64,000 bases of DNA from Chryseobacterium sp. ERMR1:04 (lineage in GTDB: Bacteria; Bacteroidota; Bacteroidia; Flavobacteriales; Weeksellaceae). The stretch lies in NCBI RefSeq assembly GCF_001297705.1, contig NZ_LIRF01000008.1:496001-560000 (forward strand), read 5' to 3'. This document shows, in pieces, positions 51,749 to 60,898 of this stretch. A program made the position numbers and the translations under genes. A model generated the notes under the pieces. The model made no database searches, was not told the DNA's origin, and was given only the letters and a program-made list of their open reading frames with translations. Numbering within the stretch: the first letter of the stretch is position 1; every line of letters starts with the position of its first letter.

Positions 51749-53023
51749 ATGCTACAATATTCCAATATACATAAAACTTCAAATTTTGCTGTACTTTCTA
51801 TAAGCTATGAAAAGGCTGATGGAGAAACGCGAGGGAAATTTGCATTTTTTGATGAAAATATTAAAAATTTTGTTGCTCGAATTCACGACGAAAATTTAGG
51901 AGATGCCTTTGTGGTTTCCACCTGTAACAGAACCGAAATCTACACTACTACTCCGAATTACCTTTTGGTTGCCGAAGAATATTGTAAAACAATCGGGGTA
52001 AACATCACAGATTTCCTTCAATTTGCCAATATCCTTACCAAAGAAGAAGCTTTAACGCATTTATTCAGAGTCGCTGCAGGATTGGAGAGTCAGATCATTG
52101 GTGATTTCGAGATCATCGGACAAATTAAAAAAGCATACAGCCGTTTTAAAAAAGAGAGGCAGAATTCGAATCCTTATCTGGAAAGAGCCATTAACTCTGC
52201 CATTCAGATCTCCAAAAGAATTAAAAACGAAACTGGAATCTCCAACGGAGCCGCTTCCGTTTCTTATGCTGCCGTTCACTATATTTTAAACAACCAAAAA
52301 AGAATTACAGAGAAAAACATTCTTCTTTTAGGGGTTGGTGAAATTGGCCAAAACACAGTGGAAAATCTTGTGAAACATGTTTTCCAACCCAAAATAAAAA
52401 TAGCAAATAGAACTCAGGAGAAAGCTGAAAAGATATCTGAAAAATATAACATTCCTCATGTTGACTATTCTGATTTTGACAATGAGTTGAAAAATACAGA
52501 TATCCTTATCGTTGCTACCGGAGCCAAGAAACCTATTATTAATGCTTCCCACTTCCCGAACGGAAAAGAAACATTGATCATTGACCTTTCTATTCCTCAC
52601 AATGTAGATAAAGATGTTACGACCAATGAAAACGTAACCTTAATTGATGTTGATGAGCTTTCAAAGCAAATTCAGGAAACCATTCAGCAGAGAGAAAAAG
52701 AAATCCCAAAAGCCGAATCTATTATCAAAGAAATGGCAAAAGAGTTTCTTGAATGGGAAAAAAAGAGAAAACTAGCACCAAATATTCACCATTTCAAAGC
52801 CGTTCTTAAAAATATGGAACGCAACGAGATGCATAATTTTTACAGAAAAAACAAATATATTAACATTACAGACATGGAGCTTTCTGAGAAAATGATTCAG
52901 AAAATCACCAATCGTTTTGCGAAATATATCATCGATAATCCTTGGAAAGCCGAAGAAATCAGTAAATTAATGCACGAAATATTAGTTGAACAACCAAACA
53001 ACGAATTCAATGAAAAGCATTAG
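51749..53023 (+). CDS. hemA: glutamyl-tRNA reductase
   Basis: This 424-aa enzyme reduces glutamyl-tRNA to glutamate-1-semialdehyde with NADPH, the first step of C5 haem synthesis. The catalytic Cys is in STCNRTEIY, the substrate loop is GLESQIIGDFEI, the NADPH fold is GVGEIGQ, and a C-terminal dimerisation helix is present. It heads the hem run and overlaps hemC by 14 bp. Confidence 0.95.
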   Translation: MLQYSNIHKTSNFAVLSISYEKADGETRGKFAFFDENIKNFVARIHDENLGDAFVVSTCNRTEIYTTTPNYLLVAEEYCKTIGVNITDFLQFANILTKEEALTHLFRVAAGLESQIIGDFEIIGQIKKAYSRFKKERQNSNPYLERAINSAIQISKRIKNETGISNGAASVSYAAVHYILNNQKRITEKNILLLGVGEIGQNTVENLVKHVFQPKIKIANRTQEKAEKISEKYNIPHVDYSDFDNELKNTDILIVATGAKKPIINASHFPNGKETLIIDLSIPHNVDKDVTTNENVTLIDVDELSKQIQETIQQREKEIPKAESIIKEMAKEFLEWEKKRKLAPNIHHFKAVLKNMERNEMHNFYRKNKYINITDMELSEKMIQKITNRFAKYIIDNPWKAEEISKLMHEILVEQPNNEFNEKH

Positions 53024-53921
53024 AATCGGAACCAGAAATTCCGCACTTGCACTTTGGCAGGCAAGAGAGGTTGCAAGGCACCTACAAAACAGTAATTACC
53101 TAACGGAAATTGTACCTATCGTTTCTTCTGGTGATAAAAACCTTAATCTTCCCCTTTATTCTATGGGAATTACAGGCGTTTTCACAAGAGATTTGGATGT
53201 TGCATTATTAAATGATGAGATAGACATTGCTGTTCACTCTTTAAAAGATGTACCTACTCTTTTACCGGAAAATATTGAACTTGTTTCTTATCTGGAAAGA
53301 GATTTCCCTCAGGATGTATTGATAAGAAAAGAAGAATCTAAAAATAAAGAGTTTCACGAACTGAAATTGGCAACAAGCAGTTTGAGAAGAAGAGCTTTTT
53401 GGTCAAGAAATTATCCGCATGCTGAGTTTTCAGATATTCGTGGAAATATTCAGACGCGTCTTCAAAAATTACAGGATCAGGATTTTGATGCTACCATCTT
53501 ATCTTTAGCAGGAATCAAAAGAATGCAGATGGATATTGATTATGAAATGCTTCCGTTAATGATCCCTGCTCCTTCGCAAGGTGTTATTGCTGTGGCAGGA
53601 CATTCTGACAAGAAAGAAATCAATGAAATCCTAAACACAATAACCAATCATAAACCTACTCAGATCTGTGTAGAAATTGAAAGAAACTTCTTAAGTACAT
53701 TAGAAGGAGGTTGTACCGCACCTATTGGAGCATTTGCTGAATTTTTTGGAGATCAAATTCGTTTTAAAGCAGCCCTTTGTTCATTAGATGGGAAAAACTG
53801 TATTGCTACAGATGAAAACTTCGAATATAATGAGGTTGAAAATTTTGGGGAAAAATTCGCAAAAATAGTTCTTGAAAACGGAGGAAAAGAATTGATGGCT
53901 GAAATTAAAGGTTCTTATTAA
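53010..53921 (+). CDS. hemC: hydroxymethylbilane synthase
   Basis: This 303-aa enzyme joins four porphobilinogens into the linear tetrapyrrole. Visible are IGTRNSALALWQA, the SLKDVP motif and the cofactor-binding Cys in LEGGCTAPIGA. The start at ATG 53010 begins directly at the family N-terminus and overlaps the hemA end; a longer frame from 52986 would add eight residues. Confidence 0.95.
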   Translation: MKSIRIGTRNSALALWQAREVARHLQNSNYLTEIVPIVSSGDKNLNLPLYSMGITGVFTRDLDVALLNDEIDIAVHSLKDVPTLLPENIELVSYLERDFPQDVLIRKEESKNKEFHELKLATSSLRRRAFWSRNYPHAEFSDIRGNIQTRLQKLQDQDFDATILSLAGIKRMQMDIDYEMLPLMIPAPSQGVIAVAGHSDKKEINEILNTITNHKPTQICVEIERNFLSTLEGGCTAPIGAFAEFFGDQIRFKAALCSLDGKNCIATDENFEYNEVENFGEKFAKIVLENGGKELMAEIKGSY

Positions 53922-53940
53922 GAACTTTTAAGCATATTTG

Positions 53941-53948
53941 TACCTTTA
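53941..53948 (+). promoter_or_regulatory. possible -7 box before DUF1287 gene
   Basis: TACCTTTA is one base off TAnnTTTG and lies 19 bp before the ATG at 53968. The inserted genes may therefore have their own transcription start inside the hem run. Confidence 0.35.
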
Positions 53949-53967
53949 TATTTTAACGTACAAAATA

Positions 53968-54529
53968 ATGAAAAAGGCCCTGTTTTTATTGCTCCTCACA
54001 TTCTGTGTGTTTACTGTAAATGCACAGAATAAATTTGCACTTCAATTATCTGATGCCGCTTTGGGGATCATAGACAAGACCATTACCTACGACCCTACTT
54101 ATTTTATCCTCGCCTATCCCAATGGAGATGTTCCTTCGGATAAAGGTGTTTGCACAGATGTTGCTATCAGAGCTTACAGAAAAGTAGGTATTGATTTACA
54201 AAAAGAAGTGCACGAGGATATGGCGAAAAACTTGGAAGTTGAAAAAGCCTGACCCTAATATTGATCACAGAAGGGTTCCTAATCTTGGCGTCTTCTTTTC
54301 TAAATTCGGAAAAGTAAAATCTATTGAAACCAATCCTGCACTTTATATTCCGGGTGATATTGTTACTTGGATTTTACCAGGCAACCTAACCCATATTGGA
54401 ATTGTGGTGAATAAAAAATCTGCTGACGGAAAAAGATTTTTAATCGTACATAATATAGGAAGCGGACAAGTTTTGGAAGACGTACTCTTTAAATATACCA
54501 TTACAGGACATTATCAATACCCTAAATAA
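53968..54529 (+). pseudogene. DUF1287 domain protein, frameshifted
   Basis: The reading frame opens at ATG 53968 with a signal peptide (ending NAQ) and DUF1287 sequence (SDKGVCTDVAIRAYRKVGIDL, HEDM), then stops at 54250-54252. The family sequence resumes in another frame from about 54222 (WKLKKPDPNIDHRRVPNL) and runs to 54529. The segment between HEDM and WKL is several residues shorter than I expect, so a small deletion of a length not divisible by three is likelier than a single-base slip. DUF1287 proteins are exported and resemble NlpC/P60 hydrolases. It sits between hemC and an amidase gene. Confidence 0.8.
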
Positions 54530-54541
54530 GCTATTTTTATT

Positions 54542-55198
54542 ATGAAAAACCTTTTTTATGCTTTATTCGTATTGATAACATGCTTTGCGAAGGCTCAAAC
54601 CAGTGAAGTTAAAATAATTAATAAACCTATTGATTATTCTACTGAAAGAACACGCCTAAGTTTGGAGTACCTTAAGGATCATTATCAAATTGTTCAAAAG
54701 TCTCCAACTATTTCACCTAAAATAATCGTCCTGCATTATACCGCAGGTGGAACCGTTGAAACCAATTATAAGTATTTCAATAAAACCTATTTGGAATCTG
54801 CCAGAAATGTTTTGAAAAAACAAAGTACGCTCAATGTTTCTTCTCAGTTTATTGTAGACAGAGATGGCACTATCTATCAACTTATGGAGCCCAATATGTT
54901 TGCAAGACACACCATTGGTCTTAATTATTGTGCAATAGGTATTGAAAATATAGGAAGCAAACAGCAACCGCTTACCGAAAAACAAATAGCCTCGAATGCT
55001 CAGCTCATTAGATTTTTAACTAAAAAATACAATATAGAATATTTAATAGGACATTCAGAATATGGTATCTTTAGAAATTCTAAACTTTGGAAAGAAACAG
55101 ACCCTAATTATTTTACAACAAAAGAAGACCCAGGGAAAGATTTCATGACAAAAGTAAGACTGTTAGTTACCGATTTACATTTAAAAGATAGACCTTAA
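54542..55198 (+). CDS. secreted N-acetylmuramoyl-L-alanine amidase
   Basis: This is a 218-aa amidase_2 (AmpD-type) enzyme with a signal peptide (1-19, ending KAQ). The zinc site is made by His in VLHYTAGG, His in ARHTIGLN and the GHSEYG loop. It cuts the bond between MurNAc and the stem peptide in the periplasm or outside the cell. It lies 12 bp after the DUF1287 frame and overlaps hemD by 1 bp, so it is cotranscribed with haem genes although unrelated in function. Confidence 0.88.
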   Translation: MKNLFYALFVLITCFAKAQTSEVKIINKPIDYSTERTRLSLEYLKDHYQIVQKSPTISPKIIVLHYTAGGTVETNYKYFNKTYLESARNVLKKQSTLNVSSQFIVDRDGTIYQLMEPNMFARHTIGLNYCAIGIENIGSKQQPLTEKQIASNAQLIRFLTKKYNIEYLIGHSEYGIFRNSKLWKETDPNYFTTKEDPGKDFMTKVRLLVTDLHLKDRP

Positions 55199-55881
55199 TG
55201 AAAATTTTATTTACCAAAAACATAGACCAATCAATTTTAACCCAACAATTAGGAGAGGATATTTTGGTGGACTGTGTTGAGGTTATTAAGACCAACCCTA
55301 TTCAGATTACTTCTTTTGATTTAAAAAACTACTCTCTTATTTTCACCAGTGTGAACGGTGTAATTTCTTTTTTCAATAATCAATTTAAGCCTAACGAAGA
55401 TTTTACTGCGAAAAACTACAATAAAATATATTGTGTGGGCGAAAAAACCAAAAGAGAACTGAGAAAAAATGGTTTTGGAACTTTTAAAGTATTGAAAAAT
55501 GCCGAAACGCTTTCAAAATTTATTATTACCCACTGCCAGCATGAAAAGTTTGTTCATTTCTGTGGAAACCTCGCCATTGACGTTCTCGACAAAGAACTTC
55601 CGTTACAAAATATCAAATACAATAAAGTCACTGTTTATAATACCGAAGAAATCAATCCGTTGGTACCTGAAAAATATCATGCGATAGTTTTTTTTAGTCC
55701 AAGCGGAGTTCGTAGTTTTGCAAAGCAAAATTCATTAGAAAATATGACCCTGTTTTCGATTGGAGAAACCACTTCTGGTGAGTTGAAAAAATACACCCAA
55801 CAGAAGATCTATACCTCCGAAGGAAATAATCTTGTATCTATCTTTGAATTAATACAAAGAGTAGTAAAAAATAATCTTTGA
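55198..55881 (+). CDS. hemD: uroporphyrinogen-III synthase
   Basis: This 227-aa enzyme cyclises hydroxymethylbilane with inversion of ring D. Sequence conservation in this family is low; the call rests on FTSVNGVISFF, a VGEKTKRELRKNGF turn, the FFSPSGVRSFAK motif, the C-terminal SIGETTSGELKK motif, and position between hemC and hemE. Start overlaps the amidase stop. Confidence 0.88.
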   Translation: MKILFTKNIDQSILTQQLGEDILVDCVEVIKTNPIQITSFDLKNYSLIFTSVNGVISFFNNQFKPNEDFTAKNYNKIYCVGEKTKRELRKNGFGTFKVLKNAETLSKFIITHCQHEKFVHFCGNLAIDVLDKELPLQNIKYNKVTVYNTEEINPLVPEKYHAIVFFSPSGVRSFAKQNSLENMTLFSIGETTSGELKKYTQQKIYTSEGNNLVSIFELIQRVVKNNL

Positions 55882-55932
55882 AATATCTATTGCCCAACGT
55901 GTATACTGCCGGCAATATTAGTCTAATACATT

Positions 55933-56964
55933 ATGATTAAAAACGACCTATATTTAAAAGCACTTCGCGGAGAAACCGTAGAAAGACCACCAGTTTGGAT
56001 GATGAGACAAGCCGGAAGATATTTGCCGGAATTCATTGCTCTTCGTGATAAATATGATTTCTTCACGAGATGTCAGACTCCTGAGCTTGCCGCTGAAATC
56101 ACCGTACAGCCTATCCGTAGATTTCCTTTGGATGCTGCCATTTTATTCTCTGATATTTTGGTAGTGCCTCAAGCCATGGGAATTGATTTTAAGATGAAGG
56201 AAAACGTTGGTCCTTGGTTAGACGATCCTATCAGAACAATGGAACAAGTACAAAATGTTATCGTTCCGGATGTAAATGATACCTTAGGATATGTATTTGA
56301 CGCCATTGAATTAACATTGATAAAACTAGACAATGATATTCCATTGATTGGTTTTGCAGGTTCTCCATGGACTCTTCTTTGCTATTGCGTAGAAGGAAAA
56401 GGAAGTAAAGCTTTTGATATTGCAAAGTCGTTCTGTTTCCAACAGCCGGAAGCCGCTCATTTATTGCTTCAAAAGATCACAGACACTACGATTGCTTATC
56501 TAAAAAGAAAAGTAGAAAAAGGAGTTTCTGCGGTACAGATCTTTGATTCTTGGGGTGGAATGCTATCTCCAGCAGATTATCAGGAATTCTCTTGGCAATA
56601 TATTAACCAAATCGTTGAAGCTTTAAGTCCGCTTTCTCATGTTGTTGTATTTGGAAAAGGATGTTGGTTTGCTTTGGAAGATATGACAATGTCTCCGGTT
56701 TCAGCTTTAGGTGTTGACTGGACGATCAAGCCTGAGTTAGCAAGAACGTTAACGAATCATACCATGACGCTTCAAGGGAATTTTGATCCTGCAAGATTAC
56801 ATTCTACACCAGAAACGATTAAAAAAATGGTGAATGAAATGATTAACCGTTTTGGAAAAGACAGATACATCGCGAATCTTGGTCACGGAATTTTACCTAA
56901 CATTCCAGTAGAAAATGCTGAAGCTTTTATTAGAGCTGTTGTAGATTGGAAACCGAATAATTAA
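55933..56964 (+). CDS. hemE: uroporphyrinogen decarboxylase
   Basis: This 343-aa enzyme removes four carboxyl groups from uroporphyrinogen III to give coproporphyrinogen III. The signature RPPVWMMRQAGRYLPEF, the catalytic Asp in FSDILV and the GFAGSPWTL motif are all present. It ends the haem run, 51 bp after hemD, and is followed by a strong terminator. Confidence 0.96.
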   Translation: MIKNDLYLKALRGETVERPPVWMMRQAGRYLPEFIALRDKYDFFTRCQTPELAAEITVQPIRRFPLDAAILFSDILVVPQAMGIDFKMKENVGPWLDDPIRTMEQVQNVIVPDVNDTLGYVFDAIELTLIKLDNDIPLIGFAGSPWTLLCYCVEGKGSKAFDIAKSFCFQQPEAAHLLLQKITDTTIAYLKRKVEKGVSAVQIFDSWGGMLSPADYQEFSWQYINQIVEALSPLSHVVVFGKGCWFALEDMTMSPVSALGVDWTIKPELARTLTNHTMTLQGNFDPARLHSTPETIKKMVNEMINRFGKDRYIANLGHGILPNIPVENAEAFIRAVVDWKPNN

Positions 56965-57008
56965 ACTTTACATTATTGAAACCTTCAAGGTCTAATTCCC
57001 ATAAAACA

Positions 57009-57042
57009 AAATCCCTTTCAGAAAGCTGAAAGGGATTTTTCT
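57009..57042. terminator. terminator between hemE and nitroreductase genes
   Basis: A perfect 13-bp stem AAATCCCTTTCAG / CTGAAAGGGATTT with an AAAG loop, followed by T5. A-rich sequence on the other side lets it serve the convergent gene too. Confidence 0.85.
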
Positions 57043-57060
57043 GTATATGGTATATAGAAA

Positions 57061-57693
57061 TTATTTAATTTCTGTAATAAAATCTTCTTTAGCCTTTCTT
57101 ACTTTAGCAAGGTTCACCAACCAATCGTTGGATGCTTCTCTGTAACCGATTGGCAACAGTAAAACACTTTTTAATCCTTTCTCTTTTAAGTTTAAGATTT
57201 CATCAACCGCATCAGGAGAAAACCCTTCCATTGGCGTAGAATCTACTTCTTCAAAGGCGGCTGCAATAATTGCTGCTCCGAAAGAAATATAAGCTTGTTT
57301 CGCTGCGTGCGTAAAGTTTTCTTCAGCTGATCTTTGAGGATATGTACTCAACAGCATCTGTCTGTAGTTTTCCCAACCTTCATTTTTGAAGCCTCTGATT
57401 TCATTCGTAAGATCAAACATATTATTGATTCTTTCTTCCGTATAATTATCCCAAGCTGCAAAAACCAAAAGATGAGAACAGTCTGTAACCTGTGGCTGAT
57501 TCCATGCATGTGGCTTAATCTGCTCTTTTACCTCCTGATTGGTAATAACAAAGATTTCGAACGGCTGCAAACCGCTTGAAGTAGGCGCTAATCTTGCCGC
57601 CTCTAGTATTTTGTCCACTTTTTCCTGTGGCACTTTTTCACGGTTCATTGCTTTGGTCGCAAATCTCCAGTTTAATTTATTTATTAATTCCAT
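57061..57693 (-). CDS. NAD(P)H-dependent nitroreductase-family oxidoreductase
   Basis: This is a 210-aa FMN-binding enzyme of the NfsB-like group: WRFATKAMNREKVP and LAPTSSGLQPFEIFV form the FMN-phosphate site, and the C-terminal LLPIGYREASNDW loop is typical. It reduces nitro compounds or quinones; the natural substrate is unknown. It is transcribed alone from a -7 box at 57712-57719. Confidence 0.85.
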   Translation of the reverse strand: MELINKLNWRFATKAMNREKVPQEKVDKILEAARLAPTSSGLQPFEIFVITNQEVKEQIKPHAWNQPQVTDCSHLLVFAAWDNYTEERINNMFDLTNEIRGFKNEGWENYRQMLLSTYPQRSAEENFTHAAKQAYISFGAAIIAAAFEEVDSTPMEGFSPDAVDEILNLKEKGLKSVLLLPIGYREASNDWLVNLAKVRKAKEDFITEIK

Positions 57694-57711
57694 TCGTTAA
57701 ATTTTACAGGG

Positions 57712-57719
57712 CAAAATTA
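57712..57719 (-). promoter_or_regulatory. -7 box of nitroreductase gene
   Basis: The minus strand reads TAATTTTG, 18 bp before the ATG. Confidence 0.5.
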
Positions 57720-57812
57720 GCAGAATAAATAAAAAGAATAGATCAAAAAATTACAATTCGAAGGATTGTTAAAATCTATTACTCATGATAATATTAAATA
57801 GATCAAAAGAAA

Positions 57813-57837
57813 AAAGCTTCTGAATTTCAGAAGCTTT
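57813..57837 (-). terminator. terminator of sufS
   Basis: A perfect 11-bp stem AAAGCTTCTGA / TCAGAAGCTTT with a 3-nt loop lies just after the sufS stop; a T-rich tail follows on the minus strand. Confidence 0.75.
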
Positions 57838-57843
57838 GATATA

Positions 57844-59064
57844 TTATGACAACATTCGTTGTGCTTTTTTCACCCCTTCCACAAGAAGATCAATTTCTTC
57901 AAAAGTATTGTAAATCGCAAAACTAGCTCTCACGGTTCCTGCAATATTAAAGAAATCCATGATTGGTTGTGTACAGTGATGTCCTGTTCTCACGGCAATC
58001 CCCATTTTATCAAGAATCATCCCTACATCAGAAGAAATACCTGTTCCTTCTAAATTAAAGGAAACTACCCCTGTTCTGTTTGCCTTTTCACCATAGACTT
58101 TAAGGTTTTCTATTTCCAGCAATTGTCTTTGTGCGTATTCTAACAAAGCATTTTCATGATTCTGAATCGTAGAATGTCCTATTTTTTCAATAAAATCTAC
58201 TGCTGCACCAAGAGCAATATTCCCTCCAACATTTGGAGTTCCGGCTTCATATTTAAAAGGTAAGCCTGCGTAAGTAGTTCCGTCAAAAGAACACGTGGCA
58301 ATCATCTCTCCTCCTCCATGAAAAGGTGGCAAATCTTCCAATATCTCTTGTTTTCCGTATAAAATACCCGTTCCCATGGGAGCGTACATTTTGTGACCTG
58401 AAAACACGAAGAAATCACAATCCATTTTCTGAACATCAATTGTAAAGTGTGGAGCAGATTGAGCCCCATCAATCACAATATAAGCATCCGAATTTTTTCT
58501 TGTCTTAGCAATGATCTCTTCAATAGGATTTACAACTCCCAACGCATTAGAAACCTGGTTTACAGAAACTACTTTTGTTTTTTCGCTTAAATACTGATCA
58601 AGATAATCTAACTGAAGAATCCCGTTTTCATCAATTGGAATAACACGAAGCTTTGCCCCTGTTCTTTCACAAAGCATTTGCCAAGGAACAATATTTGAGT
58701 GATGCTCTAGGTAAGAAATGATAATTTCATCATCTTTTTTAAGCTTCTGTGTTAAAATATAAGCGATAAGGTTTAACCCTTCTGTTGTTCCTTTCGTGAA
58801 AATTACTTCAAAATCATGTTTAGCATTGATGAATTTCTGAATCTTTCTTCTTGAAAGCTCCATTTCTTCTGTTGCTAACTGACTTAATGTATGAATTCCT
58901 CTATGCACATTGGCATTGATTTCTGTGTAATATTGAGTCCAAACTTCTAAAACTGAATTCGGTTTTTGAGACGTTGCTGCATTATCTAAGTAAACTAACG
59001 GTTTACCGTTCACCTGCTGGTTTAATATAGTAAACTGACTTCTTATTTCGTGAATGTCAAACAT
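57844..59064 (-). CDS. sufS: cysteine desulfurase SufS
   Basis: This 406-aa PLP enzyme takes sulfur from cysteine for iron-sulfur cluster assembly. The PLP Lys is in FSGHKMYAPMG and the persulfide Cys in RTGHHCTQP, the group II (SufS/CsdA) pattern. No other suf gene is adjacent in the window, so it is separated from the rest of the SUF set or those lie elsewhere. Confidence 0.92.
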   Translation of the reverse strand: MFDIHEIRSQFTILNQQVNGKPLVYLDNAATSQKPNSVLEVWTQYYTEINANVHRGIHTLSQLATEEMELSRRKIQKFINAKHDFEVIFTKGTTEGLNLIAYILTQKLKKDDEIIISYLEHHSNIVPWQMLCERTGAKLRVIPIDENGILQLDYLDQYLSEKTKVVSVNQVSNALGVVNPIEEIIAKTRKNSDAYIVIDGAQSAPHFTIDVQKMDCDFFVFSGHKMYAPMGTGILYGKQEILEDLPPFHGGGEMIATCSFDGTTYAGLPFKYEAGTPNVGGNIALGAAVDFIEKIGHSTIQNHENALLEYAQRQLLEIENLKVYGEKANRTGVVSFNLEGTGISSDVGMILDKMGIAVRTGHHCTQPIMDFFNIAGTVRASFAIYNTFEEIDLLVEGVKKAQRMLS

Positions 59065-59106
59065 TTATTAAAATTTTAAATTAAAATGCTCTTATTTAGA
59101 ACTCTT

Positions 59107-59114
59107 CAAATTTA
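59107..59114 (-). promoter_or_regulatory. -7 box of sufS
   Basis: The minus strand reads TAAATTTG, 42 bp before the sufS ATG. Confidence 0.45.
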
Positions 59115-59176
59115 CGGCTTTTTTTCCGAAAGAAAATTGCATGAACATGATTATAGATTTAATCTAAAAATAAAAA

Positions 59177-59200
59177 ACCTGCCAAAATACATTGACAGGT
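59177..59200 (-). terminator. terminator of rplY
   Basis: A 7-bp stem ACCTGCC / GACAGGT (one wobble) is followed on the minus strand by a T6 tract. Confidence 0.65.
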
Positions 59201-59224
59201 CTTATATTGTGATTAAGAAATTTC

Positions 59225-59866
59225 TTATTCAGCTGCTGCTTCTTCTGTTGCAGGAGCATCTCCTTCAACTTCTGTTGCAACTTCTTCTTCATCGTCATCA
59301 TCAGCTGCTGCACCTTTGATTGCATTTCTAGACATTTTAACAGCTACAACAACTGCATTGTCTGGGTGTACAAAAGTATATCCTTCAGCTTTGATACCTC
59401 CAACATACAATTTGTTACCAATTTTAAGTGAAGTAATATCTACCACAACTTCGTCTGGCAAGTTTGCAGGAATAGCTTTTACTTTCAATTTTCTGAAAGA
59501 CTGACGTAAAACACCACCAGCTACAACACCTTTAGAACGACCAATGATTCTTACAGGAACTTCCATAACAACTGGCTTATCGTCAGATAATCTGTAGAAG
59601 TCTGCATGAATAATTCTGTCCGTAATTGGGTGGAACTGAATATCTTGAAGAACAGCAGGAATTACCTGTCCGTCAACTTCAATAGATACCGTGTGTGCTT
59701 CAGGAGTATATACCAAACCTTTGAACGCTTTCTCTGTAGCAGAGAAGTTCAATGGCTCACCACCTCCGTAAACAACACAAGGAACTAATTCAGCATCACG
59801 TAAAGCTTTTGTCGACTTTTTGCCCACGCTTTCTCTTTTTGTACCTTGAATTGTAATTGATTTCAT
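59225..59866 (-). CDS. rplY: 50S ribosomal protein L25/general stress protein Ctc
   Basis: This is a 213-aa protein of the long TL5/CTC type: an N-terminal L25 domain that binds 5S rRNA (KRESVGKKSTKALR, VVYGGGEPLNFS) and a C-terminal beta domain. The tail is Glu/Ala-rich and acidic (last 35 residues). In many bacteria it is stress-induced. It lies downstream of prs on the same strand, a common pairing, with 55 bp between them. Confidence 0.93.
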   Translation of the reverse strand: MKSITIQGTKRESVGKKSTKALRDAELVPCVVYGGGEPLNFSATEKAFKGLVYTPEAHTVSIEVDGQVIPAVLQDIQFHPITDRIIHADFYRLSDDKPVVMEVPVRIIGRSKGVVAGGVLRQSFRKLKVKAIPANLPDEVVVDITSLKIGNKLYVGGIKAEGYTFVHPDNAVVVAVKMSRNAIKGAAADDDDEEEVATEVEGDAPATEEAAAE

Positions 59867-59921
59867 TTATAAAAATTTAAAAATTTGTTTAAAGTTTAAT
59901 TTGCAAACAGCTAAATATCAA

Positions 59922-60862
59922 TTAAATAACAAACTTACTGCTAATTGATTGATGCTCATGAACCATCTTCATAACGTCCGCAAATAGAGGGGCGCAAGAT
60001 AGCACTTTTATTTTAGTTGTCAAATTATTTTTCACAGGAATTGAGTCAGTTACAATAACTTCCAACAATTTCGAGTTCTCAATATTATCGTAAGCTTTTC
60101 CTGAAAGCACTCCATGAGTAGCCATCGCTCTTACTGATTTTGCTCCTTTCTCCATTAAAATGTCTGCAGCTTTGCAAAGTGTTCCCGCAGTATCGATCAT
60201 ATCATCGATTAGAATAACATTCTTTCCTACAACATCTCCGATAAGGAACATTTCTTCTCTATTACATTTGCTTTTTTTCTTTCCTTGTAAGCAATTACTA
60301 CATCAGCACCTAAGTGACCTGCATAGTTTTTCGCTCTTTTTGCACCTCCCATATCCGGAGAAGCAATTGTAAGATTATCTAAGTTTAGATTTCTTATGTA
60401 GTCTACAAAAATGCTAGAAGCATACAAATGATCCACAGGAATTTCAAAGAATCCTTGAATTTGGTCTGCATGCAGATCCATCGTCATAATTCTTGTTGCT
60501 CCCGCAGCAGTTAAAAGGTTCGCAACCAATTTTGCCCCTATCGGTGCTCTTGGCTTGTCTTTTCTGTCTTGTCTTGCAAGCCCAAAGTACGGAAGTACTA
60601 CAGTAATACTTTTTGCAGAAGCTCTTTTCGCTGCATCAATCATTAGAAGAAGTTCTAAAAGATTGTCTGCCGGAGGGAACGTAGATCCGATTAGGAAAAC
60701 TCTCCCACCTCTTACAGATTCGTCTAAAACAGGCTCAAACTCTCCGTCGCTAAACTCCTGAAAGTTGATTTTCCCTAATTCTTTCCCATAATACTGGGCA
60801 ATTTTTTCTGCCAAGACCTTACTCGTTCTTGTACAAAATAGATAACTTAACTGATCGGCCAT
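59922..60862 (-). pseudogene. prs: ribose-phosphate pyrophosphokinase, frameshifted by 2 bp
   Basis: Prs makes PRPP from ribose-5-phosphate and ATP for nucleotide, His and NAD synthesis. The frame from 60862 encodes residues 1-204 (FSDGEF, DLHADQIQGFF and SPDMGGAKRA motifs), then stops at 60227. The rest (MFLIGDVVGKNVILIDDMIDTAGT, the PRPP loop) is in another frame and ends at 59922. Removing 2 bp (one GA of GAGAAGAA, about 60253-60260) gives a 312-aa protein of normal size. As prs is usually essential, a sequence error is the likely cause; the two halves overlapping by 25 bp is an alternative. Confidence 0.85.
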
Positions 60863-60884
60863 TTTTACTTTTTAAAAGATTTTG

Positions 60885-60892
60885 CAAATTTA
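60885..60892 (-). promoter_or_regulatory. -7 box of prs
   Basis: The minus strand reads TAAATTTG, 22 bp before the prs ATG, directly after the terminator of the upstream gene. Confidence 0.5.
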
Positions 60893-60898
60893 TAAAAA

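Noticed and set aside
59086..59319. 77-aa Leu/Gln/His-rich frame opposite the rplY tail
   Set aside because: It is the complement of the acidic Glu/Ala tail of L25, and its low complexity follows from that.
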